In this document: positions 16,829 through 25,163 of the stretch, in pieces
Layout of the letters: every line of letters starts with the position of its first letter
Position numbering within the stretch: position 1 is the stretch's first letter
From: CAIZGX01 sp044374295
GTDB lineage: Bacteria; Bacteroidota; Bacteroidia; Flavobacteriales_D; Sanyastnellaceae
Direction: 5' to 3'
DNA: 64,000 bases
NCBI GenBank assembly: GCA_044374295.1
Contig: JBILOU010000004.1
Location: 1-64,000 of the forward strand
Position numbers and translations under genes: made by a program
Notes under the pieces: model-generated
Told to the model about the DNA's origin: nothing
The model's database searches: none
What the model saw: only the letters and a program-made list of their open reading frames with translations

Positions 16829-17767
16829 TTAAATCATCATTCGCTGACGCTTCAATAAGAACTGAAGCATGCAGTTTTGTATTCCATCTTCAATGGATGT
16901 CTGAAAATAGTCGACTCCAATTTGTCCAGCCTTCAATTGCAAGGAAGTACGGAACGCATTCATCTTTTCTTGGTAAGCGTTTCGCAATTCATGCGGATGT
17001 GCCTTCACCTCCTCGCCTGTTTCCAAATCGACAAACGAATACGGTCTGTTTTCAAAATTGAAATCCAATTCTTGCTCTTGATGCACCACATGAAAAAGAA
17101 TGACTTCATGCTTGTTGTGACGAAGGTGTTGTAGCGATTGAAACACTTCTTCTACTTGCTTGGAGTCGTCAAGCATGTCGCTGAATACAACTACCAAACT
17201 TCTTCTGTGTATACGTTCGGCTATTTCATGAATGATTGCAGAAACGTTGCTATTATTTTGATAGGAAGTCGCACTTTGTTCCAGCCACTTCTCCATTTCC
17301 GAATATAAATAATGAATGTGCGCTTGGCTGCTTCCCGCTTTGGTGTGAACCATGAGTTCGTTTGCGAAAACGCTGAGTCCAACAGCATCGCGTTGACGCT
17401 TCATGAGCTCCATCACACTTGCTGCTCCGTAAAGTGCGAACTTCAACTTATTCCATTCTTTGCCTTCTGCGTTTTTGATGGTTGGAAATAGCATAGAAGA
17501 AGAAACGTCGACTACCAATTGACAACGAAGATTGGTTTCTTCTTCGTATCGCTTCACAAAGTGTTTGTCTGTCCGCGCCAACAACTTCCAATCGAGATGT
17601 CTTGTCGACTCACCAGCATTGTACAATCTGTGTTCAGCAAACTCTACCGAGAAACCGTGATACGGAGATCGATGCATTCCCGTAATAAATCCCTCCACCG
17701 CTTGTTTCGCAAGCAATTCAAGTGATGAATAAGATTGTATGTATGACCGATCGAAGTTTATTGGCAT
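16829..17767 (-). CDS. DUF58 domain protein
   Basis: A 312-residue protein with the DUF58 signature RLYNAGESTRHLDWKLLARTDKHFVKRYEEETNL and a von Willebrand-like fold (LVVDVSSSMLFP, a MIDAS D-x-S-x-S). DUF58 proteins usually work with MoxR-type AAA ATPases and Bat proteins. Here no MoxR or Bat gene is adjacent; the gene sits between a histidine kinase (4 bp upstream) and a sirtuin (4 bp downstream). There is no membrane segment, so this is the short soluble form. Confidence 0.88.
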   Translation of the reverse strand: MPINFDRSYIQSYSSLELLAKQAVEGFITGMHRSPYHGFSVEFAEHRLYNAGESTRHLDWKLLARTDKHFVKRYEEETNLRCQLVVDVSSSMLFPTIKNAEGKEWNKLKFALYGAASVMELMKRQRDAVGLSVFANELMVHTKAGSSQAHIHYLYSEMEKWLEQSATSYQNNSNVSAIIHEIAERIHRRSLVVVFSDMLDDSKQVEEVFQSLQHLRHNKHEVILFHVVHQEQELDFNFENRPYSFVDLETGEEVKAHPHELRNAYQEKMNAFRTSLQLKAGQIGVDYFQTSIEDGIQNCMLQFLLKRQRMMI

Positions 17768-17771
17768 TTTG

Positions 17772-19079
17772 TTATGCTGCTTTCAGGTAAAAGTAAAACT
17801 CGCTTCCTTTTCCTTCTATACTTGAAACCAATAAATTTGAATTGTGTTTAACTAAGAAGTCGTTAACCAACTGCAGTCCCAAACCGTGGCCAATTTCATT
17901 CATAGTACCTTTGGTAGAAAGTACATCACCTGAATTCAATTTTCTTAAAAACTCCGGAGTCATTCCTACACCAAAATCGATTACACGAAAACACCATCCT
18001 TGAGGAGTTTGAAGAGCCGTAATCTGAACTTCTCCATTCTCTTTGGAATACTTCGCGGCGTTAGATATTAAATTACGGAAAACAGTTTCTAACATATCCA
18101 TATCACCAAGCACCCTTGAATTTGCGGTCAGACCAAAATTGACTTGGAACTGTATGTTTTTTTCCACGTTAGAAAGAGTGCAAATGTTTTTAACCACATC
18201 CTCTATTTCCGACAATGTCAATTCACGTTCTGTGTACTGAATGTTACTGGTTTGCGCTCTTGTCCAGAGAAGAAGTTTATCGATAAGATCAAGCACACTC
18301 GAAGTTCTTCCTTTAAATTGACCTAATATTGCTTTTTGCATTTCAGGTTCAATTCCGTCGGTTTGCAGAATTTCTGCTGCTGAATCTAAAGATGCTATTG
18401 GTGAACGTAAGTCGTGAGAAAGAACTGACATCATGCGATCACGGGTGTAAAGCGTCGATAGTAGTTGTTCGTTTTTTAAATTTAACGTCAGTGTTCGTTG
18501 CGTTAATTTCCTATGAATGCCATCAGTAACTTTCACGATAAAAAAGGTCTCGGCAATACAGATTACAGATACCCCCACTAGATTCATAAAACCATCCATT
18601 CTAGCAAGGTCAGGATCCATTTTCGGTAGCGCGGTCATTTCGTCCAAAAACAGCATTGAATTAATCATGAAAATTGCATCAACTGCAAGAAAAATGTAAC
18701 CCGTCTTAGCCTCCTTACCTTGGAAAATGAATAAATTTCCCATCAAGAGAGGAATAAAATAGATGAAGACATAGGAATCAATTCCTGTTTGAATAACCAG
18801 TAATTGAATAATTAAAGTAAGAACTATCATGTTCCATACTTTAGAAATAAAGTAATGCTTCAGCTTGTAAAGCCAATAGGTAACCCCGGTAAATAGAATC
18901 GTGGAAAACGTTATGGCCGCTTGAAGGTATTGACCTAAAAACAAATCTACTCCCGTATAGACAATACAAAATAAAACTACAATCAACATGAATATTACAT
19001 GCAGACGCAATGTTTTCTCATGAAGAATTGAAACATCCTCTAAGTTCGACGACTCTATACTTCTCAAAATCTTTTCCAT
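17772..19079 (-). CDS. Membrane sensor histidine kinase
   Basis: A 435-residue kinase. Five or six hydrophobic segments lie in residues 25-185, without a clear periplasmic sensor domain. The dimerisation domain carries the phospho-acceptor H222 (LSHDLRSPIAS), and the ATPase domain shows the N box NLISNAAKYS, G1 DFGVGMTP and G2 GHGLGLQLV. No receiver domain or response-regulator gene is adjacent, so it is an orphan. It heads an operon with the DUF58 protein and the sirtuin. The membrane region may itself sense, for example, membrane or redox state; that is inference. Confidence 0.88.
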   Translation of the reverse strand: MEKILRSIESSNLEDVSILHEKTLRLHVIFMLIVVLFCIVYTGVDLFLGQYLQAAITFSTILFTGVTYWLYKLKHYFISKVWNMIVLTLIIQLLVIQTGIDSYVFIYFIPLLMGNLFIFQGKEAKTGYIFLAVDAIFMINSMLFLDEMTALPKMDPDLARMDGFMNLVGVSVICIAETFFIVKVTDGIHRKLTQRTLTLNLKNEQLLSTLYTRDRMMSVLSHDLRSPIASLDSAAEILQTDGIEPEMQKAILGQFKGRTSSVLDLIDKLLLWTRAQTSNIQYTERELTLSEIEDVVKNICTLSNVEKNIQFQVNFGLTANSRVLGDMDMLETVFRNLISNAAKYSKENGEVQITALQTPQGWCFRVIDFGVGMTPEFLRKLNSGDVLSTKGTMNEIGHGLGLQLVNDFLVKHNSNLLVSSIEGKGSEFYFYLKAA

Positions 19080-19182
19080 GACGTCCGAATAAACAAATTG
19101 ATAATGTGAATTGCTAATTTAATGTTCTTTCTTTACGCTTCGACATATTTTTTTTACGTCATTTGTAATACTTATTGTAAAA

Positions 19183-19623
19183 ATGGACATAACTATCAAC
19201 ACACCAGCACTCTTATTCCCAGCGATCAGTTTAATTATGCTCGCATATACCAACCGATTTCTTGCATTAGCCAATGTCATCCGTAGTCTTCACGACCGCT
19301 ACAAAGGACGCGAGCCAAAGGAGGCTGCCCTACTCTACGCGCAAATAAAGAATTTAAAATTCAGATTAAGACTGATAAAAAACATGCAAATATTTGGTGT
19401 GCTAAGCTTCACCTTTGCTATTGTTTCCATGTATTTCATTTACCGCGGAGAAATGGACATTGCTGAATTCACTTTTGCAACAGCGCTCATTTTATTCTGT
19501 GTTTCACTCTTTTTATCGCTTATTGAACTCATAAACTCGACGCGTTCACTTGAAATTGAGTTAAGTGACATGGCGGGATTGGAAGATAGCATTTTGGATT
19601 ATCTCAAAAAAATGATTAAATAG
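19183..19623 (+). CDS. DUF2721 family membrane protein
   Basis: A 146-residue protein with three hydrophobic segments (about 8-28, 65-87, 95-118). The opening NTPALLFPAISLIMLAYTNR, followed by the cytoplasmic helix RSLHDRYKGREPKEAALLYAQI, is the DUF2721 pattern. Function is unknown. The last base of its TAG stop is the first base of a mini-hairpin array, which fills the whole gap to the convergent secreted-protein gene. Confidence 0.82.
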   Translation: MDITINTPALLFPAISLIMLAYTNRFLALANVIRSLHDRYKGREPKEAALLYAQIKNLKFRLRLIKNMQIFGVLSFTFAIVSMYFIYRGEMDIAEFTFATALILFCVSLFLSLIELINSTRSLEIELSDMAGLEDSILDYLKKMIK

Positions 19624-19753
19624 CCGAAGGCGAATGTTGCAGAGCAACGAATGTCCACAGGACGAATGTTGCAGAGCAACGAATGCCGAAGGCGAATGTC
19701 CAAAGGACTAATGTTGCAAAGCAACGAATGTCTTCGACGATTGCTTCGCGATT
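19623..19753. repeat. Mini-hairpin array A (nine units)
   Basis: Nine short perfect palindromes follow one another: GCC-GAA-GGC, GTTGC-AGA-GCAAC, GTCC-ACA-GGAC, GTTGC-AGA-GCAAC, GCC-GAA-GGC, GTCC-AAA-GGAC, GTTGC-AAA-GCAAC, GTC-TTC-GAC and GC-TTC-GC. Each has a 3-nt loop. Spacers are always 4 nt: GAAT six times, TAAT once, GATT once. The array exactly fills the space between the stop codons of two convergent genes. Stems and loops differ between units while pairing is kept. Spurious short frames (with the repeated word MLQSNE) arise from it. Confidence 0.9.
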
Positions 19754-22340
19754 ATCTGATGATTACGACCGAACCGGTGAGTTCAATGGGTTCGGAGAAA
19801 GATGAGGTGATGATTCGCAAAGTCCAAGTGTAGCCATCTATTTGCGCGTAGTAATCATTTCCGAAAGCGTTACCAATCCAAGCTTGTTCGGGATCTTGCG
19901 AATAGAAGATACGGTCACCGTATCGATTGTAAATTCCAAATTCATATTGAATTTCATTCAAATTAAATCCTGACAGAACTGGAAAGAATACATCGTTCAC
20001 TCCGTCGTCATTGGGCGAGAATGAATTCGGGACAAAGACCATTTCCTCGCGGTTGACAAAGACAGTGTAACAAACTGAATCTGCACATCCGTATTGATTG
20101 CTCACTTCCAAGCACGCTTCAAACGAACTTCCGATGGTTTCGTTGAAAGTGTATTGAGCATCTACATTGCTCGAAGACTCTCCATTGATGTTCCATTGAT
20201 TCGTTGTGTTTCCTAAAGACAAATTTGAAAATTCAACAATTGGATTATTCAGTGAAGGTGTGATAGGTGACCATTGAAATGCCGCTTCAGGAAATAAATC
20301 CACACAAACCATGTCCGTAATCGAAACGTTATTCGAGCATCCATTTCCGTCGGTTGAGGTTAATGCAACAGTGAAACATCCAGCAGATTGAAAATTGTAA
20401 TTGAAACTTCCGCATCCATTTCCAACATTCTGACCATCGATGCTCCAAATACAATTGGACAGTGTTGAAGCAGATGAACTGTTGAATTGCACATTCAGCG
20501 GAGCGCAACCTGTTGTTATGTTCGAAGTGAAATTAAATTGTGGAAGCGGAACCACTTGAATGCTCAATGTATCAGCACCCCCGCAGCTTCCTGCAATGGT
20601 GTATATCGCTTGATATATTCCTACTCCGAGCGAAGCTGGACTTACCGTTCCACTTGAATTAACGGCGTTTCCGCTCCATGTTCCGCCAGCAGTTGCAACT
20701 TGCAGTTGTACAGGACTTCCATTCACACACAACGGAACTTGTGCTGCAATAGAAGCATCCAATGACGCTGCTACAGATATATTCAAGGTTGAAGGTGAGG
20801 TGCAATAGTTATCGCTGTCAAACGTAATAAGTGTATTCACATTTCCCCCCACCGCGCTTGGCAGAAACAAGCCCGTACTCGTATTTGTAATTCCCAAACC
20901 ACCCCATATACCCGGCTCATTCGGAGAACTCAAATCGAATGCAGCATCGGAAATACAAAAGGGTCCTGCTGGATTTATTATTGAAGGAGAAAGTGCGTCG
21001 ACAATGACATCAAGTGTGTATGTGGAAATACACGTTCCCAAGCCCACTTGGCAAGTGTATGTCCCAGAGGCCAAAGGTGTTGCCGAAGTAATACTTGGAT
21101 TTTGATTCAATGACGAAAATAAATTCGGGCCACTCCAAGCATAGGCGGCACCTGCGACATTCGTCGCCGATAGATTCAAATTATTTCCTTCACACAATGG
21201 TGAATTGGCATTGACTGAAGCAACAGGAAAGTCGTTCACAACAATTGTAATCGAATTGGTTTGAGAACATCCGTTTATGCTCGCGCTTGCGACATACGTA
21301 GTGGTTACCGTTGGAGTTGCAATGACGATATCGCCAATATTTGTATTCAACGTAGGATCTGCATTCCAAACGTAATTGGAACTTCCACTTGCATTGAGTG
21401 TTGTCGATTCGCCTGCGCAAATTGACAAAGAAGTTGCTATTAATGTCAAGACGGGATCGTTCGGCGAAGGTGTAATGGTGTAAGTATACAATTGCGGGGT
21501 TTCGCATTGACCGAGATCTGTCACGGCCAATGTATAATCTCCAGGCTGAAGATTTCCAAGGTTAGGAGTAGTGTTGGTCGTACCTAACCATTCGTAAGCA
21601 AATGGACCAATTCCACCCGAAATAGCAACATCTATGGAACCGCTCGTTCCGCAAGACGGTTGCACAATTGCTGGTACTGATTGTAAAGGAATAAATGTTG
21701 AGTTGGGAGATCCTGGTGTTGGCGCTGTAGCACCTGTTAACCAATTGTCTTGGCCGTCACACTCGCGGTATATCGATTCACCATCGTTATTGGATTGCCC
21801 ACTTACTGAACTAAAAACCGGGTCAGTGGCAGATAAGTTAATTGTAACATTCGGACATCCTAAGTTATTTGCGGTAGTGAAAGATGGTGTTTGGGCGAAT
21901 TGTCCTCCGCCCCAAAAAAGTCCATCCAAAATAACCCCATTCTCATTCGTAAAAGCCAATTGCTCAGAAGTGTTTGTGAATATTCCTACTTGTGAGGCTG
22001 GCCCCGAGGTGCAACCGCACGTCCCCAAATCAAGGTTCAGCCCCACTCCCGAATTCGCAGATCCAATTACAAAAAAACTATAAGGCTGAATGATGGTACC
22101 CGGAGGAAAGGTCACCCCGAAATCGCCGTCTGTTAAAACGAAACAAGAAATGTCTTGCGGAGTGTTGCACGTGTTGTACAGTTCAACCCACTCTGCAGTA
22201 CTTGGTGTACAACCGCCGTCGCAACCACCCGCAGCGTTCACCATAACCTCATTAATGACAATGCACTGGGCGTTCGCTAAAAGCGACGAAAGAATAAGCA
22301 CGAACAACGAGCCTATTTTTTTTCCCAAACTGTTTCCCAT
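19752..22340 (-). CDS. Giant secreted protein: lamin-tail domain, PKD-like repeats, type B type IX sorting domain
   Basis: An 862-residue exported protein. Signal peptide about 1-25 (SLFVLILSSLLANAQ); lamin-tail domain about 26-180 (CIVINEVMVN, AEWVELYNTC); several Cys- and Gly-rich immunoglobulin/PKD-like repeats (180-760); and a gliding-motility-associated C-terminal domain (FVPNSFSPNDDGVND ... GSVVIIR) for type B type IX secretion, usually giving a surface-attached protein. The ATG at 22340 is chosen because it gives a normal signal peptide; one at 22388 adds 16 unlikely residues. Its C-terminal 250 residues closely resemble those of the protein at 25164-28205. Probably an adhesin; substrate unknown. 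Confidence 0.88.
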   Translation of the reverse strand: MGNSLGKKIGSLFVLILSSLLANAQCIVINEVMVNAAGGCDGGCTPSTAEWVELYNTCNTPQDISCFVLTDGDFGVTFPPGTIIQPYSFFVIGSANSGVGLNLDLGTCGCTSGPASQVGIFTNTSEQLAFTNENGVILDGLFWGGGQFAQTPSFTTANNLGCPNVTINLSATDPVFSSVSGQSNNDGESIYRECDGQDNWLTGATAPTPGSPNSTFIPLQSVPAIVQPSCGTSGSIDVAISGGIGPFAYEWLGTTNTTPNLGNLQPGDYTLAVTDLGQCETPQLYTYTITPSPNDPVLTLIATSLSICAGESTTLNASGSSNYVWNADPTLNTNIGDIVIATPTVTTTYVASASINGCSQTNSITIVVNDFPVASVNANSPLCEGNNLNLSATNVAGAAYAWSGPNLFSSLNQNPSITSATPLASGTYTCQVGLGTCISTYTLDVIVDALSPSIINPAGPFCISDAAFDLSSPNEPGIWGGLGITNTSTGLFLPSAVGGNVNTLITFDSDNYCTSPSTLNISVAASLDASIAAQVPLCVNGSPVQLQVATAGGTWSGNAVNSSGTVSPASLGVGIYQAIYTIAGSCGGADTLSIQVVPLPQFNFTSNITTGCAPLNVQFNSSSASTLSNCIWSIDGQNVGNGCGSFNYNFQSAGCFTVALTSTDGNGCSNNVSITDMVCVDLFPEAAFQWSPITPSLNNPIVEFSNLSLGNTTNQWNINGESSSNVDAQYTFNETIGSSFEACLEVSNQYGCADSVCYTVFVNREEMVFVPNSFSPNDDGVNDVFFPVLSGFNLNEIQYEFGIYNRYGDRIFYSQDPEQAWIGNAFGNDYYAQIDGYTWTLRIITSSFSEPIELTGSVVIIR

Positions 22341-22420
22341 TGACAAATTTTGCAACAGCGAAAGTACATCTGAAAGGTACTTGAACAAGAGTTATTGAAT
22401 CATTAATTCTAGCAATTAAG

Positions 22421-22514
22421 TCCGCCGAGCGGATACATCCCTGTGGGATTGGTCCATGAAGTGGATTGGTCCGCAGAGCGGATACATCCCTTCGGGATAA
22501 GTCCACAAAGTGGA
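22421..22514. repeat. Mini-hairpin array B (six units, two 49-bp periods)
   Basis: Units are TCCGC-CGA-GCGGA, TCCC-TGT-GGGA, TCCAT-GAA-GTGGA (one wobble pair), TCCGC-AGA-GCGGA, TCCC-TTC-GGGA and TCCAC-AAA-GTGGA, with 4-nt spacers TACA, TTGG, TTGG, TACA and TAAG. The three-unit set occurs twice in the same order with a 49-bp period. Only the loops and one stem base differ. It lies between a divergent gene pair, and its last hairpin occupies the -33 position of the doxX promoter. Confidence 0.88.
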
Positions 22515-22534
22515 ACTATGGCCTTTCGTTTTTG

Positions 22535-22542
22535 TATATTTG
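22535..22542 (+). promoter_or_regulatory. -7 promoter element of the doxX-dinB-NRDE-ATP-grasp operon
   Basis: TATATTTG is a perfect TAnnTTTG match, 17 nt before ATG 22560. The -33 region is taken by the last hairpin of array B, with no TTG seen. Confidence 0.5.
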
Positions 22543-22559
22543 AAATTCAAATTAATTTT

Positions 22560-22970
22560 ATGTCAAGTATTCTATTCTACGCTTTGCGTTATTTCCCCTC
22601 AGTTATTCTGCTACAAACACTTTTCTTTAAGTTCTCTGGAGCTGAAGTTTCCGTATACATTTTCAAGTCGATAGACGATTATATGCATTGGAATCATGTT
22701 ATGGAACCATACGGACGCATCGGAACCGGTTTGGGTGAATTGATTGCTGGATTGCTTTTGTTGTGGCCGAAGAACAGTCATTACGGTGCTGCGCTTTCGC
22801 TTGGATTAATTACAGGGGCCCTAATTACGCACCTCATGATATTAGGTGTTGATGTGAAAGGTGATGGTGGAAAGGTATTTTACTTAGCCGTTGCAACATT
22901 CATCTGTAACATCATCGTTGTGTATCAAAGCAGAAAATCACTTCCTATTCTTAAATCAATTTTCAAGTAA
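22560..22970 (+). CDS. DoxX-like small membrane protein
   Basis: A 136-residue protein with four hydrophobic segments: ALRYFPSVILLQTLFFKF, IGTGLGELIAGLLLLW, GAALSLGLITGALITHLMIL and VFYLAVATFICNIIVV. The pattern matches the DoxX/DUF-type quinone-associated four-helix membrane proteins. A longer frame from 22443 would read through hairpin array B and is rejected. It is the first gene of a four-gene operon and ends 6 bp before the DinB gene. The precise role is unknown. Confidence 0.75.
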   Translation: MSSILFYALRYFPSVILLQTLFFKFSGAEVSVYIFKSIDDYMHWNHVMEPYGRIGTGLGELIAGLLLLWPKNSHYGAALSLGLITGALITHLMILGVDVKGDGGKVFYLAVATFICNIIVVYQSRKSLPILKSIFK

Positions 22971-22976
22971 GCGCGC

Positions 22977-23468
22977 ATGCTCGCTACCATCGAACATACC
23001 TTAGAAGAACTGTCACATATCATTGGGCAGTTGAATAAAATTGATTTCAGCAACCCTTTACCCGTGTTGAGTAATTCCACAATAGGACAACACACAAGAC
23101 ACAGCATTGAAATGTTTCAATGTTTGTTGAAGGGATATGACAGAGGGGAATTTTCTTACGACAATCGTGAGCGCAATTTGCTTTTAGAAACAGATATTTC
23201 ATTTGCACAACAGCACCTGAAATTGATTTGTTCCGAAATAAATCTTCCGAATAAATCTCTTACAAGCACATACAAGCTTGGAGAATCAAACGTTCAGGTT
23301 GAAACTAACTTCTTTCGTGAATTGGTATTCAACCTCGAGCATTGCATTCATCACAATGCCTTAATTCGAATTGGAGTTAATGCCATCTCGGACATTGTCA
23401 TGTCTAAGCATTTCGGAGTCGCACCTTCAACCATAGAATACCGTAAATCATGTGTATTCTCAGTATAG
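22977..23468 (+). CDS. DinB-superfamily protein
   Basis: A 163-residue four-helix protein of the DinB/YfiT type, which usually hold one divalent metal through three histidines. The likely ligands are in GQHTRHSIEMF (about 40-50) and EHCIHHNALIRIG (about 122-134); the C-terminal FGVAPSTIEYR is typical of the family in Bacteroidota. Members include thiol-dependent transferases and proteins of unknown role. It overlaps the NRDE gene by 19 bp, indicating coupled translation. Confidence 0.8.
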   Translation: MLATIEHTLEELSHIIGQLNKIDFSNPLPVLSNSTIGQHTRHSIEMFQCLLKGYDRGEFSYDNRERNLLLETDISFAQQHLKLICSEINLPNKSLTSTYKLGESNVQVETNFFRELVFNLEHCIHHNALIRIGVNAISDIVMSKHFGVAPSTIEYRKSCVFSV

Positions 23469-24166
23469 TTAAGTCGGCACAAGGAATTGTCATCACCTCG
23501 AATCGCGACGAACAGCGTTCTCGAAAAAACTCACTGCCCCCTGAAATTATTGATCTCGGTGAACGCAAAGCAATCATTGCTCGCGACGCACAGGCGCAAG
23601 GAACGTGGTTTCTTACAGATAATCTTGGAAGAACAGCCATATTGCTAAACGGTGCTTTTGAAAGCCACATTCCAGCTCCACCGTATAGAGAAAGCAGAGG
23701 CATTATTTTAATGAATCTATTCCAAGAAGAAAATTTCAAATCAGCATTTCTGTTTTACAACCTTGAAAACATTGAACCCTTTCAAGTCATTTATTTAGAT
23801 ACTGATCAAGGTTTTCAATGCATTTGGGACGGGAATCAAAAACATTTTTTCACAATAGACCTTTCAACTCCACAAGTATTCTTCTCTCCCACTCTTTATA
23901 CAAAAGAACAACAGGCAGAAAAACGAAAACACTTTTTCAAGACACTTACTGAAATCGGTTCAATGGATGCATCTCAACTTTTGGAATTTCATTCCAATCA
24001 AAATATCAATTCCTTGGATTTGAATTTTTTCATGAGTCGCGAGCACCAAACAACCAAGAGTGTTAGTCAGGTTGAATTGAACTCAACACAAAGCAGATAT
24101 GTTCATTGGCAATCTTGGGACGGTCAAAGTCATCAACACGCACTAGAACATGTCGCTCACGCTTAA
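23450..24166 (+). CDS. NRDE/TANGO2 family protein
   Basis: A 238-residue protein beginning MCILSIV...VITSNRDEQRSR; Cys2 and the N-R-D-E motif define the family, an N-terminal-nucleophile-like fold. The animal relative TANGO2 has been linked to haem handling and lipid metabolism. Further family stretches are ARDAQAQGTWFLTD and LLNGAFESH. The C-terminal Ser/Thr/Gln-rich 35 residues are less conserved. It overlaps both neighbours (19 bp with DinB, 17 bp with ATP-grasp), so the three products are probably made in fixed ratio. Confidence 0.84.
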   Translation: MCILSIVKSAQGIVITSNRDEQRSRKNSLPPEIIDLGERKAIIARDAQAQGTWFLTDNLGRTAILLNGAFESHIPAPPYRESRGIILMNLFQEENFKSAFLFYNLENIEPFQVIYLDTDQGFQCIWDGNQKHFFTIDLSTPQVFFSPTLYTKEQQAEKRKHFFKTLTEIGSMDASQLLEFHSNQNINSLDLNFFMSREHQTTKSVSQVELNSTQSRYVHWQSWDGQSHQHALEHVAHA

Positions 24167-25163
24167 ACAACGTTGGACACGATTAACTCATTGGGAGTAT
24201 TGGCCCATGTGGACAATCTATTTGCCCATGGGCCCCTATTATTTCTTCGAAAGTTTTCGTTCTGGCGGGTTGGGATTTTTCACGCGCACCAATCCAAATT
24301 TGCCCACCGGAGGAATGGGGCTCATGGACAAAGAAGACATGTACAATCTTCTTCCGAAAGGATCTTTTCCGAGCACCTCATTTTTCGATTCGAAGACGAG
24401 TTTCACTTCCATTCAATATTGGATTTCAACAAACAACATTGAATTTCCTCTTGTGGTGAAACCAGCCAAAGGATGCCGTGGGCGTGGTGTTGAGTTTATT
24501 CATTCTAAAAAAGAACTTCAAAATTTCATCTCGAATTGCGACGAAAAAATGGTCATTCAATCGTTGATTCCCTTCCACCATGAAGTTGGAATTTTCTATG
24601 TAAGAATGCCTGGAGAATCTCGCGGAAGAATTACCGGAATCGTTGAGAAAAAGGGAATTGCAATAACAGGAGATGGCATTCATTCCATAAAAGAACTTGT
24701 TGCACACAGCGAACGCTATGCGTTGCATTTAATTCATTTGGAAAAAGACAGTTCATTAGACTTGAACGAAATTCTTCCAGCTGGAAAAACGAAAGAACTC
24801 TCAAGCATCGGGAATCACGCGCGGGGAGCAACATTCTATGATGTCTCGTTTCGAAACAGCGAAAAACTCGAACGTGTATTCGATTCTATTTCAATTCAAA
24901 TTGAAGGTTTTCATTACGGAAGATTCGATGTGAAATTCGAATCATGGGAGCTGCTTGAAAAAGGAGAATCGTTTTCCATTGTTGAATTGAATGGCGCGAA
25001 CAGCGAGCCCACACACATTTATGATCCCAAGCATTCCTATTTCTTCGCCTTAAATGAATTCAGAAAACACTGGAAAATGATGGCGCGTATTTCCAGGAAG
25101 AACAAATCTGTTTGTCCAGTTATGCCTTGGCGGAAGGCGTTTGCACTTTTTCAGGATTTGTAA
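24150..25163 (+). CDS. ATP-grasp family protein (D-Ala-D-Ala ligase-like fold)
   Basis: A 337-residue protein with an ATP-grasp core: EFPLVVKPAKGCRGRGVEFI (ATP-binding glycine loop), KMVIQSLIPFHHEVGIFYV, FHYGRFDVKFE and the metal-binding IVELNGANSEPTHIYDP. An unusual N-terminus has an aromatic stretch (WEYWPMWTIYLPMGPYYFF) that could contact a membrane. It probably ligates a carboxylate to an amine or thiol; the substrate is not known. Last gene of the DoxX-DinB-NRDE operon. Its TAA directly abuts the stop of the convergent secreted-protein gene. Confidence 0.82.
   Translation: MSLTLKQRWTRLTHWEYWPMWTIYLPMGPYYFFESFRSGGLGFFTRTNPNLPTGGMGLMDKEDMYNLLPKGSFPSTSFFDSKTSFTSIQYWISTNNIEFPLVVKPAKGCRGRGVEFIHSKKELQNFISNCDEKMVIQSLIPFHHEVGIFYVRMPGESRGRITGIVEKKGIAITGDGIHSIKELVAHSERYALHLIHLEKDSSLDLNEILPAGKTKELSSIGNHARGATFYDVSFRNSEKLERVFDSISIQIEGFHYGRFDVKFESWELLEKGESFSIVELNGANSEPTHIYDPKHSYFFALNEFRKHWKMMARISRKNKSVCPVMPWRKAFALFQDL

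Noticed and set aside
19623..19753. Array A as a bidirectional terminator
   Set aside because: Stems are 2-5 bp and there is no T run, unlike the five clear terminators in the window; a role in 3'-end formation stays possible but is not shown.
19651..19833. 60-codon plus-strand frame containing repeated MLQSNE words
   Set aside because: It is a translation of hairpin array A plus antisense of the neighbouring gene; the repetition comes from the DNA repeat, not a protein.
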